DNA of 64,000 nt from Stenotrophomonas mori (GTDB lineage: Bacteria; Pseudomonadota; Gammaproteobacteria; Xanthomonadales; Xanthomonadaceae): assembly GCF_023556335.1 (NCBI RefSeq), contig NZ_JAIKTS010000001.1, positions 620,001 through 684,000 of the forward strand, in the 5' to 3' direction. Both the position numbers and the translations under genes were made by a program. A model generated the notes under the pieces. The model searched no databases. It was not told the origin of the DNA and saw only the letters and a program-made list of their open reading frames with translations. Of this stretch, positions 11,094 through 20,049 are shown piece after piece. Numbering within the stretch: the stretch's first letter is position 1; every line of letters starts with the position of its first letter.

Positions 11094-13235
11094 ATGTTGA
11101 TTTCCCTGCGCGCGATGCGCCATGCATCGCGCCTGTCCGTGGCCGTTTCCGCCGCGTTGGTCCTTCCTTTCCCTGCATTCGCCGAGACCGCCCCGAGCAA
11201 GGGGGGCGGGGCGGCGTTCACCGACCTGGACAAGGTCCAGGTGCATGGCCACCGGGATGCCGTCGAGGCCGAGCGCGCCCAGACGCCCGGCAACGTCAAC
11301 GTGGTCGATGGCGAGACCTTCTACGCACGCTCGGTCAACAACATGGCCGACTCCTTGCGCTACGTGCCGGGTGTCTGGGCCGAAAGCGGCACCGGCGGCG
11401 ACGGCATCTTCCTCTCCAGCCGCGGTTCCAACCTGGATGCGACCGACTACGACAACAACGGCGTCAAGGTGTTCCAGGACGGGTTGCCGGTGACCACGGC
11501 CGACGGCAACAACCACAACCGCTTCCCCGACCCGATGGCGGCGCGGCGTGTCGTCGTGGCCCATGGCGCGAACGCACTGACCTATGGCGCAAGCACCCTC
11601 GGCGGCGCAATCGATTTCATCAGCCGGACCGCCCGCGACAGCGCCCCGCTGGAGGTGTTCGTCAATGCCGGCAGCTTCGGCCTGGTCAGCGGCCGACTGA
11701 CGGCGGGTGCTGTGGCGGGCGACCTCGATGGCCAGTTGACGGTGGAGAGCAAGGCGCGCGACGGCTACCGCGAACACGGCCGCGAGAGCCGGACGGGGGT
11801 CTACGCCAACGGCGGCTGGCGGGTGTCGGACGCACTCGATCTGCGGGTCTTCGCCACGCATGTGGACAACGACCAGCAACTGGCCGGCGCATTGACCCGC
11901 GCCCAGTTCGACGCCGACCCGCGGCAGGCCGACCCGTCCGCGGTCACCGGCAACTACCAGTTGAATGTCGTGACCAGCCGGCTCGCGGCCAAGGGAACGT
12001 GGAACATCGATGCCGATCGCCGCCTCGAGTTCGGCCTGTCCTACGAGGACCAGGATCTCTACCACCCGATCGTGGACAAGATCATGGTGGACATCGATGG
12101 CCCCGGGCCGATGGAGCCGGTGGAGGTGTTCAGCCTGCTCATGAACACCGGCCAGAAGACCTGGGCGGGCATGGCCCGCTACCACCTGCGCGCGGGCGAC
12201 CACGACGTGCTGGCCGGGGTGAACCTGGCCGATACCCGGGAGCGGGGCGGCCACTATCGGAACGATGGCGGTCGCCGCAACGGCCTGCGCGCACTCGTGG
12301 ACAACCGTTCCCGGAGTATGGAGCTGTTCCTGGTGGACCGCTGGATGTTCGCCACGGACTGGACGCTGGTCTACGGCGCCCAGGGGGTCGTCACTCGCCG
12401 CGACGTGCGCAACACCGACGTGGCCAGCGGCGCGTTGAGCCATCCCAAGGCCGACTATTCCTCGTTCAATCCCCGCATCGGCGTGATCCATGCCCTGGGC
12501 CGGGGCAACGAGGCCTACGCCAGCCTCAGCCGCCTGTACGAGGCGCCCACCACCTTGGAGATGCAGGACGACGTGCGTGGCGGCGACGCCACGCTCGACG
12601 CCATGCATGGCGGCGTGGTCGAGGTGGGGCTGCGCGGCAGCCGGCCCGAATCGACCGCGCACCCGGCCTGGCATTGGGACGTGGCGGCGTATTACGCCCG
12701 GATCCGCGATGAAATCCTGTCCATCGACGATCCGCTGGCTCCGGGCACCAGCCTGTCGACCAATATCGACCGCACCACCCATGCCGGCCTCGAGGCCCTG
12801 GTCGGCGCCAGCATCCCGTTCGCCGGCGGTGTGCACCGCATCGAGCCGCAGGTCAGCGCCACCTGGAACGCGTTCACCTTCGATGGCGACGCGGTCTATG
12901 GCGACAACGACCTGCCGGCCGCGCCGCGCTACGTCGTGCGCGGCGAGGTGCTGTACCGCAATGACGACGGCTTCTTCGCCGGCCCGACCTTCGACCTGGT
13001 GGGCGCGCGCTACGCCGACTTCAGCAATACCTACCGGGTGCGTTCCTACAGTCTGCTCGGGCTGCGGGCGGGTATCGAGCGCCCGCGCTGGGAGCTGTTC
13101 GGCGAACTGCGCAACCTGACCGACAGGACGTACGTGGGCACCCTGGGCGTGCGTGACGTCGCCACCGAAGGCGACGCGATCCTGCAGGCCGGTGCGCCGC
13201 GTTCGGTCTACGCCGGCTTGCGCCTGAAGTTCTGA
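11094..13235 (+). CDS. TonB-dependent receptor, probably for copper or a copper chelate
   Basis: An outer-membrane receptor of 713 aa with signal peptide ending at AFA (residue 32), TonB box DLDKVQVHG, plug domain with SRGSNLDATDYDNNGVKVFQDG and VVVAHGANALTYGASTLGGAIDF, a 22-strand barrel with RLYEAPTTLEMQ in place of the FRAP motif, and terminal Phe (GLRLKF). A GGAG Shine-Dalgarno at 11084-11087 supports the ATG at 11094. The copper assignment rests on context: an upstream DUF2946 gene and downstream copper-uptake-associated lipoprotein and PepSY genes. Receptors of this branch also handle ferric siderophores, so iron remains possible. Confidence 0.87.
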   Translation: MLISLRAMRHASRLSVAVSAALVLPFPAFAETAPSKGGGAAFTDLDKVQVHGHRDAVEAERAQTPGNVNVVDGETFYARSVNNMADSLRYVPGVWAESGTGGDGIFLSSRGSNLDATDYDNNGVKVFQDGLPVTTADGNNHNRFPDPMAARRVVVAHGANALTYGASTLGGAIDFISRTARDSAPLEVFVNAGSFGLVSGRLTAGAVAGDLDGQLTVESKARDGYREHGRESRTGVYANGGWRVSDALDLRVFATHVDNDQQLAGALTRAQFDADPRQADPSAVTGNYQLNVVTSRLAAKGTWNIDADRRLEFGLSYEDQDLYHPIVDKIMVDIDGPGPMEPVEVFSLLMNTGQKTWAGMARYHLRAGDHDVLAGVNLADTRERGGHYRNDGGRRNGLRALVDNRSRSMELFLVDRWMFATDWTLVYGAQGVVTRRDVRNTDVASGALSHPKADYSSFNPRIGVIHALGRGNEAYASLSRLYEAPTTLEMQDDVRGGDATLDAMHGGVVEVGLRGSRPESTAHPAWHWDVAAYYARIRDEILSIDDPLAPGTSLSTNIDRTTHAGLEALVGASIPFAGGVHRIEPQVSATWNAFTFDGDAVYGDNDLPAAPRYVVRGEVLYRNDDGFFAGPTFDLVGARYADFSNTYRVRSYSLLGLRAGIERPRWELFGELRNLTDRTYVGTLGVRDVATEGDAILQAGAPRSVYAGLRLKF

Positions 13236-13263
13236 TCCTCCCGACCCGGAACCGGAGAACACT

Positions 13264-13704
13264 ATGAAACTGCATCACTACATAGCCGGCGTGCTCGCGA
13301 TCCTGCTGGGCGCATGCTCTGCGCCTGCCGGCGACGCCGACCAGCAGGCCATCCTGGCGCGGATGCATGCGACGTGGGATCGCCCCGAAGCGCCGCTGGA
13401 TGCCGGCCCGGTCGTCGTCGAAGGCGACCATGCCGTGGTCGACTGGACCCAGGGCCCGATGGGCGGACGTGCCCTGTTGAAGCGCCGGCACGGCGAGTGG
13501 ATCACCGTGCTGTGCGCCGGCGACGGCATCCGCGATGCCGAGGGCCTGGCGGCGACGGGCATGCCCGCCGCCGTCGCCGGACGTTTGGCAGCGCGCCTTG
13601 CGCACGCCGAGACGCAGGTCGCGGCCGAACGCCTGGCACGGATGTCGGCCTTCACCGGCGTGGTGCGGATGGACGCGGGAGACGCCGATGGCCGGCACCA
13701 TTGA
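13264..13704 (+). CDS. copper-uptake-system-associated lipoprotein
   Basis: A 146-aa exported lipoprotein with lipobox LLGAC (Cys18). Its core carries GGRALLKRRHGEWITVLCAGD and GIRDAEGLAATGMP, which I recognise as the conserved part of proteins annotated copper uptake system-associated protein beside TonB receptors. A single conserved Cys and a C-terminal His pair could contact metal. It lies 28 bp after the receptor gene and overlaps the next gene by 17 bp, so the genes form one transcript. The molecular role is not known. Confidence 0.75.
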   Translation: MKLHHYIAGVLAILLGACSAPAGDADQQAILARMHATWDRPEAPLDAGPVVVEGDHAVVDWTQGPMGGRALLKRRHGEWITVLCAGDGIRDAEGLAATGMPAAVAGRLAARLAHAETQVAAERLARMSAFTGVVRMDAGDADGRHH

Positions 13705-14968
13705 AACGGCACGCCGCCACGATCTGCGCCGCCGGGCATGGCGCTGGCACTTCCTCGCCGCCCTGCTGGTGATCCCGTTCGTGCTGTGGCAATCGGTCAC
13801 CGGCACGCTCTATCTGTGGTCGGAGGCCTGGGTGGATCAGCGCCACCCGGACCTGCGGTTCGTCGCCCCCGACCCCCACCGGGTATCGCTCGATGTCCAG
13901 GTGCAGGCCGCCCGCGACTACATGGGCGACGCCCGCGTCGACAACGTGCAGGTACCGGCCGATTCCCGGCGCAGTACCCAGGTCATGTTCACCGACGCGC
14001 GTGGCCTGCCCGTCGCCGTGTTCGTCGATCCGCGGCATGGCGGACTGCTGGGGCGCCTGCAGGGCGCGGCCTGGCCGGTGGGGTGGAGCCGCGGCCTGCA
14101 CGGGGGCTGGCCCTTGGGCGATGCCGGCAGCTGGCTGTTGGAGATCGGCGCCTGCTGGACGATCGTGATGGTGTTCACCGGGCTGTACCTGTGGTGGCCG
14201 CGCGATGGCCGCGGCTGGCGCGCCTTGTGGCCCCGCCTGCGCAGCGGCGGCTGGGTCTTCTGGCGCGACCTGCATGCCTGCGTGGCGGTGTGGTTCGCGT
14301 TGCTGATCGTGCTGTTCCTGTTCACCGCGTTGCCGTGGACCAGCTTCTGGGGCGGTCGGGTATTGGGGCCGGTACAGCAGCGGCTCGGACAGCAGGCGCC
14401 GGCGGCCGCCGGCTTCGCGCCGGTGTTCGCCGGCAGTGGCGCCGAAGGGGTGGCCAGCCTGCAGCAGATGCTCGACACCGCCCGCGCCCGCGGCTTGAAC
14501 GGTGATCTTTCGCTGTTGATGATCGAGGGGCCGCCGGGGTCGGCGGTGTCGCTGCGCAGCATCGAACCCCGTGCCTCGGATGATCGCTTCCTGCTGTTCG
14601 ACCGTGCCGATGCCGCGCTGCTGGACGAAACCGATGGCGCGCGCTTCCCGCTGATGGCCAGGGCGGTCGCCACCGGGGTGAAGATCCACCAGGGTGATTA
14701 CTTCGGCCGGTCCGGGCCATGGGTCAACACCGGGTTTGCAGCGGCATTGACCTGGCTGTGCGTCACCGGCGTGTTCGCCTGGTGGCGACGCAAGCCTGCG
14801 CAGGCCTTGGGGATGCCGCCGAAACCGCGGGCACCGTGGCCGTGGTGGCTGCGCCTGACCGCGCTGGTCCTGTTCCTCGCCCTGCCATTGCTCGCGCTGT
14901 CGGCCGCCTTGGTGTGGTTGGCCGACACGACGTGGACGAAGGCCTTCCCACCTCGAGCGGCGCCCTGA
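13688..14968 (+). CDS. PepSY-associated transmembrane protein (putative inner-membrane reductase of the copper/iron operon)
   Basis: A 426-aa inner-membrane protein with four main membrane spans: near residues 20-42 (FLAALLVIPFVLWQSVTGTLYLW), 155-180, 200-222 and 330-350, plus a C-terminal hydrophobic stretch (LTALVLFLALPLLALSAALVWLA). The first span followed by a PepSY-like periplasmic region and the motif HGGWPLGDAGSW is typical of the PepSY_TM family, which includes FoxB/PiuB-like proteins that reduce or release metal from imported chelates. The ATG at 13688 has GGGAG upstream and overlaps the preceding gene. The reductase role is inferred from the family. Confidence 0.82.
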   Translation: MAGTIETARRHDLRRRAWRWHFLAALLVIPFVLWQSVTGTLYLWSEAWVDQRHPDLRFVAPDPHRVSLDVQVQAARDYMGDARVDNVQVPADSRRSTQVMFTDARGLPVAVFVDPRHGGLLGRLQGAAWPVGWSRGLHGGWPLGDAGSWLLEIGACWTIVMVFTGLYLWWPRDGRGWRALWPRLRSGGWVFWRDLHACVAVWFALLIVLFLFTALPWTSFWGGRVLGPVQQRLGQQAPAAAGFAPVFAGSGAEGVASLQQMLDTARARGLNGDLSLLMIEGPPGSAVSLRSIEPRASDDRFLLFDRADAALLDETDGARFPLMARAVATGVKIHQGDYFGRSGPWVNTGFAAALTWLCVTGVFAWWRRKPAQALGMPPKPRAPWPWWLRLTALVLFLALPLLALSAALVWLADTTWTKAFPPRAAP

Positions 14969-15418
14969 GCCGGGGAGCATCCCGTGTCCGGCAGTCCTTC
15001 TGGAGACAGGTGCACTGGAAGCCATGCGGTTGAGCCTTTCCCTGCTGCTGCCGGTCACCTGTGCCCGGCATGACCCCCAGGGCGGGGGGGATCTGCTTAT
15101 GTCCATGCCCTGGCCTGGTATCGGCCGGGCAGGCCGGCCTCCATCGGGCGAGGCCGCCCCGCGGGCCTGGGGCACTGCCGGACGGCGGGGCGTGTGGTTG
15201 CGCATCCACGGCCTGCCGGCGGCTGCCGCTGACGGGGCGACGGCCGGATTGGCGGGAAAGGGAGGGCGCAGGCGGCCGGGACCCGGGCAGGGGCGCCGGC
15301 GACGGCCGCCGGCATGTGCGTGGGGGCGGATGGTCGACGGCGGCCCGCCAGTGTTGCTACCTTTTTACGACATGGGGTCGTCGACCATGCCTGCCTTCCC
15401 GGATGAAATGGATACCCG
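14969..15418. other. intergenic region, no supported gene
   Basis: About 450 bp between the copper operon and the next membrane-protein gene. Frames here are Arg/Gly/Pro-rich. A short inverted repeat ACGAC/GTCGT lies near 15367-15382. No clear promoter or terminator with a T run was found. Confidence 0.45.
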
Positions 15419-16000
15419 ATGCATTCCTGCCGGTCATACCGCCTCAAGGAGCTGGCCGCCGCGGTCGGCCTGGAGTTCCGGCGCCGCCGCATGCCTTCCG
15501 GCGCCGCCTGCATGGCGATGCTGGTGGCCATCGGCTGTGGCCTGTTCGCGGTGCAGGACGGCATGCGGGCACTGGCCATCCTGACCCTGGCGGTGCTCTG
15601 CCACGTGGTGGCGGGCGGGTCCGCACTGGTCCCGGTCAGGCGTGCGGGCCTGCTGTTGATGCTGCTGCTGTCGGTGTCGGTGCTGCTGGACGCGGCACCG
15701 GGGGCGGCGGGCGAGGACCTGGCGGTGTGGACGGCGCTGTTGATCGGCACGCTGCAGATGCTGGGCTATGCGAGGCGGGTGATGCAGCTGTCCTGCCAGC
15801 TCCAGGCCGTGGTCGATTCGGTGGAGGATGCCGAACTCATGGCGCTGCTGCCGCCGGACGTCGTGCCCGATGCCCAGCGCTGGATCGCCGGCGACCAGCG
15901 TGTTGCCGGCCGCCTTGCCCTGCTGGTGCCGCTGGCGGCTCTGCACCTGGCCCTGGGCCGGTGCGGGGCCGGCCGTGGACGGGTGTCGATCGCCGGCTGA
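15419..16000 (+). CDS. hypothetical multi-spanning membrane protein
   Basis: I do not recognise this 193-aa protein. Codon use shows the strong third-position GC of its neighbours, so it is likely real. It has about four hydrophobic segments: residues 28-45, 50-63, 76-93 and a weaker one near 102-116, then a short soluble part (QAVVDSVEDAELMALLPPDVVP) and a last hydrophobic stretch near 165-180. The N-terminus is basic (EFRRRRM), suggesting a cytoplasmic N-terminus. No good Shine-Dalgarno is visible. It is convergent with smpB, with only 4 bp between the genes. Confidence 0.6.
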   Translation: MHSCRSYRLKELAAAVGLEFRRRRMPSGAACMAMLVAIGCGLFAVQDGMRALAILTLAVLCHVVAGGSALVPVRRAGLLLMLLLSVSVLLDAAPGAAGEDLAVWTALLIGTLQMLGYARRVMQLSCQLQAVVDSVEDAELMALLPPDVVPDAQRWIAGDQRVAGRLALLVPLAALHLALGRCGAGRGRVSIAG

Positions 16001-16004
16001 CGGT

Positions 16005-16508
16005 TCAGGCGTTGCGGTTGTGGGCGCGCAGGGCGCGCTGTTTCTCGCGGGCCCAGTCGCGGTCCTTGGCGGCATCGCGCTTGTCGTGCGCCTGCTTGCC
16101 CTTGGCCAGGGCGATCTCCAGCTTGATCCGGTTCTTGCTCCAGTACATCGCGGTCGGCACCAGAGTGTAGCCGTCGCGCTCGACCCGCCCGATCAGCTTG
16201 TCGATCTCGCGACGGTGCAGCAGCAGCTTGCGCTGGCGGCGGTCCTCGGCGACGGTGTGGGTCGAAGCCTGGATCAGCGGGGTGATCTGCGCACCGATCA
16301 GGAAGATCTCGCCGTCCTTCACGTAGGCGTAGGCATCGGTCATGTTGCCGCGCCCGGCACGGATGGCCTTGATCTCCCAGCCCTGCAGCACCAGCCCGGC
16401 CTCGTAGCGCTCTTCCAGGTGGAAGTCGTGGCGCGCGCGCTTGTTGAGCGCGATGGTTTTGTTGGCCTGCGCGCTCTTTGCTTTATCCTTAGCGGGTTTC
16501 TTGCTCAT
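16005..16508 (-). CDS. smpB: SsrA-binding protein SmpB
   Basis: SmpB binds the tRNA-like domain of tmRNA and the ribosomal decoding centre, and is essential for trans-translation. The 167-aa protein has the OB-fold core with NKRARHDFHLEERYEAGLVLQGWEIKAIRAG and the motif YVKDGEIFLIGAQI, and the C-terminal basic tail DKRDAAKDRDWAREKQRAL that enters the mRNA channel. The start at 16508 gives MSKKPAKDK; upstream extension is not conserved. It is divergent from ratA with 52 bp between start codons, the usual arrangement in gammaproteobacteria. Confidence 0.96.
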   Translation of the reverse strand: MSKKPAKDKAKSAQANKTIALNKRARHDFHLEERYEAGLVLQGWEIKAIRAGRGNMTDAYAYVKDGEIFLIGAQITPLIQASTHTVAEDRRQRKLLLHRREIDKLIGRVERDGYTLVPTAMYWSKNRIKLEIALAKGKQAHDKRDAAKDRDWAREKQRALRAHNRNA

Positions 16509-16560
16509 CGCCGTATTGTCTCCGATTCGGAGGCGTTCCGAACATCCATTCGTATTCCCT

Positions 16561-16989
16561 ATGCCTACCATCCGCCGCAGCGCGCTGGTCGAACGACCGG
16601 CCCAGCACATGTTCGACCTGGTCAACGATGTCGCGGCCTATCCGCGGCGTTTCCGCTGGTGCGAGGCGGCGCAGATCCTGGAGGAGGGGCCGGAGCGGCT
16701 GGTGGCGCGCCTGGACCTGGGCCTGGGGTCGTTCCGCACCTGGTTCATGACCGAGAATGCGCTGCAGCGCCCGGACCGCATCGACATGCAGTTGAAGGAC
16801 GGTCCCTTCAAGCGCCTGCACGGGCGCTGGCAGTTCCAGCCGCTGTCCGACGGTGCCTGCAAGGTCAGCCTGGAGCTCGAGTTCGAGCCGACCTCGCGGT
16901 TGCTGGGGCCGGCGCTGGCGCTGGGTTTCCAGGGGCTGGCCGACCGCATGGTCAATGATTTCGTGCGCGTGGCCGAGCAGGGCGGCTGA
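16561..16989 (+). CDS. ratA: RatA/Coq10-type START-domain protein
   Basis: A 142-aa polyketide-cyclase/START-like protein of the Coq10/RatA family. It has the conserved MPTIRRSALVERPAQHMFDLVNDVAAYPRRF start, the WCEA motif, and the C-terminal amphipathic helix LGFQGLADRMVNDFVRVAEQ. E. coli RatA was described as a ribosome association toxin, while related proteins bind ubiquinone and help quinone delivery; which applies here is not known. It is divergent from smpB and 5 bp upstream of rnfH, a conserved trio. Confidence 0.88.
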   Translation: MPTIRRSALVERPAQHMFDLVNDVAAYPRRFRWCEAAQILEEGPERLVARLDLGLGSFRTWFMTENALQRPDRIDMQLKDGPFKRLHGRWQFQPLSDGACKVSLELEFEPTSRLLGPALALGFQGLADRMVNDFVRVAEQGG

Positions 16990-16994
16990 GCCCC

Positions 16995-17252
16995 GTGCGC
17001 GTGGAGGTGGTACTGGCCTGGCCGGAGCGCTGCCTGCGCCGCGAGCTGGTGGTGGCCGAAGGATGCACCGTGGCCGAGGCCGTCGCGGAGGCGGCGCTGG
17101 AGACCGGCGGGGGCGTGCTGGCGCTGGCCGTGCATGGCCAGCTGGTCCGGCCGCAGCAGCGCCTCCGGGAAGGCGACCGCATCGAACTGCTCAGGCCGCT
17201 GCTGGCCGATCCGAAGGAGAACCGCCGCCGGCGCGCGCGCGCCGGCGATTGA
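16995..17252 (+). CDS. rnfH: RnfH family ubiquitin-like protein
   Basis: An 85-aa beta-grasp protein of the RnfH (UPF0125) family. Recognisable features are the strand MRVEVVLAWPERC, the segment EGCTVAEAVAEAAL, and the loop HGQLVRPQQRLREGDRIELLRPLLADPKE, the last being the family signature. It starts with GTG 5 bp after ratA and is probably translationally coupled. The function is not established; the name comes from neighbourhood with rnf genes in other species. Confidence 0.9.
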   Translation: MRVEVVLAWPERCLRRELVVAEGCTVAEAVAEAALETGGGVLALAVHGQLVRPQQRLREGDRIELLRPLLADPKENRRRRARAGD

Positions 17253-17265
17253 CGGAAGGTCCGGT

Positions 17266-17661
17266 TCAGCGCCCGCCGCGCTTGTTCTTGTCCTTGGCCA
17301 GGTTGCGGCCGAACTGGCGCACGCTCTTCTTGGCCAGTTCCGCGTCCTGGTTGGGGAAGTACTCGCCTTCCCAGCGGGTGACCCGGTCGTTCTCGAAGAA
17401 CACGGTGAAGTTCTTCACCTCGGTCTTGCCCAGGCGGTTGACCCGCTGGCTGGAGGTGTAGTCCCAGCGCTGGGCGTGGAACGGGTCGGGGATCGAGGGG
17501 GTGCCCAGCAGCGCGTTGACCTGCTGCTTGCTCTGCCCGGCCTGCAACTGCGCCACGGACTCTTCGTGCAGCAGGTTGCCCTGGTAGATGGGCTGCTTGT
17601 AGATGATTCCGCAGCCGGCGGTGGACAGGGCGACGGCGGCGATCAGCAGGAGGTTGCGCAT
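17266..17661 (-). CDS. bamE: outer-membrane assembly lipoprotein BamE (SmpA/OmlA)
   Basis: BamE is the small lipoprotein subunit of the beta-barrel assembly machinery. The 131-aa precursor has lipobox STAGC (Cys17), the hallmark IYKQPIYQGN segment, the LQAGQSKQQVNALLGTPSIPDPFHAQRWDYTS core and FFENDRVTRWEGEYFP. A basic C-terminal tail (RNLAKDKNKRGGR) extends beyond the E. coli protein. It is divergent from fur with about 105 bp between them, as in Xanthomonas where the gene is called omlA, so the two promoters probably overlap. Confidence 0.95.
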   Translation of the reverse strand: MRNLLLIAAVALSTAGCGIIYKQPIYQGNLLHEESVAQLQAGQSKQQVNALLGTPSIPDPFHAQRWDYTSSQRVNRLGKTEVKNFTVFFENDRVTRWEGEYFPNQDAELAKKSVRQFGRNLAKDKNKRGGR

Positions 17662-17767
17662 TGGGACTGGCGATTGAGGAAATCACGGCGATGATACACA
17701 CTCACCGGCACCCAGCGCGATCTGACCGGAGGGAACTGGCGTTAAACCGCCAATGAACACGATGGCC

Positions 17768-18175
17768 ATGGAATCCAATGAGCTGCGCAAAGCCGGCTTG
17801 AAGGTCACGCATCCGCGGATGCGCATCCTGGCGCTGCTCGAACACAGCACGCCGCACCACCACATGACTGCCGAGGACATCTACCGGCAGCTGCTCGATT
17901 GCGGCGACGAGATCGGGCTGGCCACGGTCTACCGGGTCCTGACCCAGTTCGAGGCCGCCGGGCTGGTGCTCAAGCACAATTTCGAGGGCGGCCAGGCGGT
18001 GTACGAGCTGGACCGCGGGGGGCACCACGACCACATGGTGGACGTGGACACGGGTAAGATCATCGAATTCGAGAGCCGCGAGATCGAGGAGCTGCAGAAG
18101 AAGATCGCGACCGAGCACGGCTACGATCTGGAAGAGCACTCGCTGGTGCTCTACGTCCGCAAGAAACGGCGCTGA
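17768..18175 (+). CDS. fur: ferric uptake regulator Fur
   Basis: Fur is the iron-responsive repressor of siderophore and iron-uptake genes. It is 135 aa from this start, with an N-terminal winged helix (KVTHPRMRILALLE...ATVYRVLTQFEAAGLV), the metal-binding HHDHMVDVDTGKIIEFE cluster and the C-terminal dimerisation domain. The CxxC zinc site found in E. coli Fur is missing, as is normal for Xanthomonads. Starts at 17753 and 17762 are also in frame; 17768 (MESNELRK) matches the conserved N-terminus. It may regulate the TonB receptor at 6948-9014. Confidence 0.95.
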   Translation: MESNELRKAGLKVTHPRMRILALLEHSTPHHHMTAEDIYRQLLDCGDEIGLATVYRVLTQFEAAGLVLKHNFEGGQAVYELDRGGHHDHMVDVDTGKIIEFESREIEELQKKIATEHGYDLEEHSLVLYVRKKRR

Positions 18176-18270
18176 CTGCATCGCGCGGGCGCGCCATCCG
18201 GCCTGCGGGCCTCCCGCCATGGGTCCGGGGGGGGGGCGCCGCGCCGGGGCGGAGCGCGATCCGGGCGCGG

Positions 18271-19935
18271 TCAGCGTTCGGTCAGCAGCCGCCGTGCGGC
18301 CGCACGCGCCTCGCGGCTGACCTCGGCGCCGCCGAGCATCCGCGCGAGCTCCTCTTCGCGGGCCCGGGCGTCGAGCCGCTCCACGGCACTCTGGGTTATG
18401 CCCTCCACCGGCGCCTTGCTCACGCGGTAGTGCGCGTGGCCCTTGGCGGCCACCTGGGGCAGGTGGGTGACGCACAGCACCTGGCGGTGCTCGCCCAGTG
18501 CGCGCAGCTTGCGCCCGACGATGTCGGCGACCGCGCCACCGATGCCCGAGTCGACCTCGTCGAAGACCATGGTCGGTACCGCGTCCAGGCCCAGCGCGGC
18601 GACCTCGATGGCCAGCGAGATGCGCGACAGTTCGCCGCCGGACGCGACCTTGCGCAGGGCCCGTGGCGGCTGCCCGGCATTGGCGGCGACCAGGAACTCG
18701 GCCCGCTCGGCGCCGTTGGGGTCCGGTCGCGGCTGCGCCTGGGGCTCCAGCTCGATCAGGAACTGGCCGCCGCCCATCCCCAGCTCCTCGATCAGCGCCG
18801 TGGTGGTCTGCGACAGCCTGCCGGCCGCGCTGTGGCGGCTGGCGCTCAGGGCGGCCGCCTGGGCGACCCAGTGTGCGGCCGCGGCCTCGATCTCGCCGGC
18901 CAGCCGCGACAGCCGTGCGTCGGTGCCCCGCAGCTGTTCGAGTTCCTCCTCCAGGCGCTGGCGGGTCTCGTCCAGCGCTTCCATCGGCACGCGGTGCTTG
19001 CGGGCCAGGTCGTGCAGGCGGCCGAGGCGCTGCTCGGCCGCCTCGAAGGCGGCCGGGTCGCTGTCCAGGTCGTCCTGCACCCGGTCCAGTTGCGCCAGCG
19101 CCTCATGCAGCTGGATGCCGGCGCTGTCCAGCATGCCGTCGATCTCGCCCAGCCGGCTGTCGTGCTCGCTGACCCGGGACAGCTGGTGGCGGACCTGCTG
19201 GAGCAGGCCGAGCAGGGAGGCGTCATGGTCGCCGTTGAGGGCATGGCCGGCATGCCGGCAGGCTTCGATCAGCGCCGTGGAGTGCGCCTGGCGCCGGTGG
19301 CTGGCGGTCAGCGCGGCGAGCGAGGCCGGTTCCAGGTCCTCGCGCTGCAGCTCGCCGAGCTGGTGCTCGAGGTAGCCGATGCGGTCCGAGACGTCGCCCT
19401 GGCGCGACAGGGTCTCGCGCTCCTCGTTCAGCCGCTGCCAGCGGCCCGCGGCGTCGCGCACGGCATCGCGTTCGGCGCCGTTGCGCGCGAATGCATCGAG
19501 CAGCTGCAGCTGGCTGGGGCGCGACAGCAGCGCCTGCTGTTCGTGCTGGCCGTGGATCTCCACCAGCGTCGCCGCCAGCTCGGCCAGCTGCGATACCGGC
19601 GCCGGGCGGCCATTGATGAAGGCGCGCGAGCCACCGTCGGCGCGGATGACCCGGCGCAGCTGGCACTGGTCGCCATCGTCCAGTTCGTTGTCGCGCAGCC
19701 AGCGGCGGGCCGGGGCCTGTTCGTCAAGGTCGAATTCGGCCGAAAGCTCGGCGCGGCTGGCGCCATGGCGGACCACGCCGCTGTCGGCCCGCTGCCCGGA
19801 CAGGAAGCCCAGGGCATCGACCATCAGCGACTTGCCGGCGCCGGTTTCGCCGGAAACCACGGTCATGCCCGGCCCGAACTCCAGCTCGGTGGCGCGGACG
19901 ACGGCGAAATCCTTGATCGAAAGGTGTCTGAGCAT
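18271..19935 (-). CDS. recN: DNA repair protein RecN
   Basis: RecN is an SMC-like ATPase for double-strand-break repair and is an SOS gene in many bacteria. The 554-aa product has Walker A GETGAGKS near residue 31, a central coiled-coil region (about 150-370) rich in Leu/Glu/Arg, the signature VASGGELSRISLAIE, Walker B TMVFDEVDSGIGG and the C-terminal VTHLPQVAAKGHAHYRVSK. The start at 19935 gives MLRHLSIKDFAVV, the family N-terminus. It is divergent from grpE. No TTAGTA-type LexA operator is seen in the gap between them. Confidence 0.96.
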   Translation of the reverse strand: MLRHLSIKDFAVVRATELEFGPGMTVVSGETGAGKSLMVDALGFLSGQRADSGVVRHGASRAELSAEFDLDEQAPARRWLRDNELDDGDQCQLRRVIRADGGSRAFINGRPAPVSQLAELAATLVEIHGQHEQQALLSRPSQLQLLDAFARNGAERDAVRDAAGRWQRLNEERETLSRQGDVSDRIGYLEHQLGELQREDLEPASLAALTASHRRQAHSTALIEACRHAGHALNGDHDASLLGLLQQVRHQLSRVSEHDSRLGEIDGMLDSAGIQLHEALAQLDRVQDDLDSDPAAFEAAEQRLGRLHDLARKHRVPMEALDETRQRLEEELEQLRGTDARLSRLAGEIEAAAAHWVAQAAALSASRHSAAGRLSQTTTALIEELGMGGGQFLIELEPQAQPRPDPNGAERAEFLVAANAGQPPRALRKVASGGELSRISLAIEVAALGLDAVPTMVFDEVDSGIGGAVADIVGRKLRALGEHRQVLCVTHLPQVAAKGHAHYRVSKAPVEGITQSAVERLDARAREEELARMLGGAEVSREARAAARRLLTER

Positions 19936-20049
19936 GGCAGGTAGGGAAAGGGGCCGGGCAAAGCTAGCATGCGAGCGGCGCAGGTCAATGCGGCGCGCGG
20001 GCGCGCAGGGCAGCTTACCGGGCCTGCGTCGCACGGGGTGAGCCGGAAC

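Noticed and set aside
17728..17768. Upstream starts of fur at 17753 and 17762
   Set aside because: The conserved N-terminus begins at 17768; the GGAGGG at 17728 is too far from any of the starts to decide.
18176..18270. Possible LexA box or terminator between fur and recN
   Set aside because: The gap is only GC-rich sequence with a G run; no inverted repeat with a T tract and no TTAGTA element is present.
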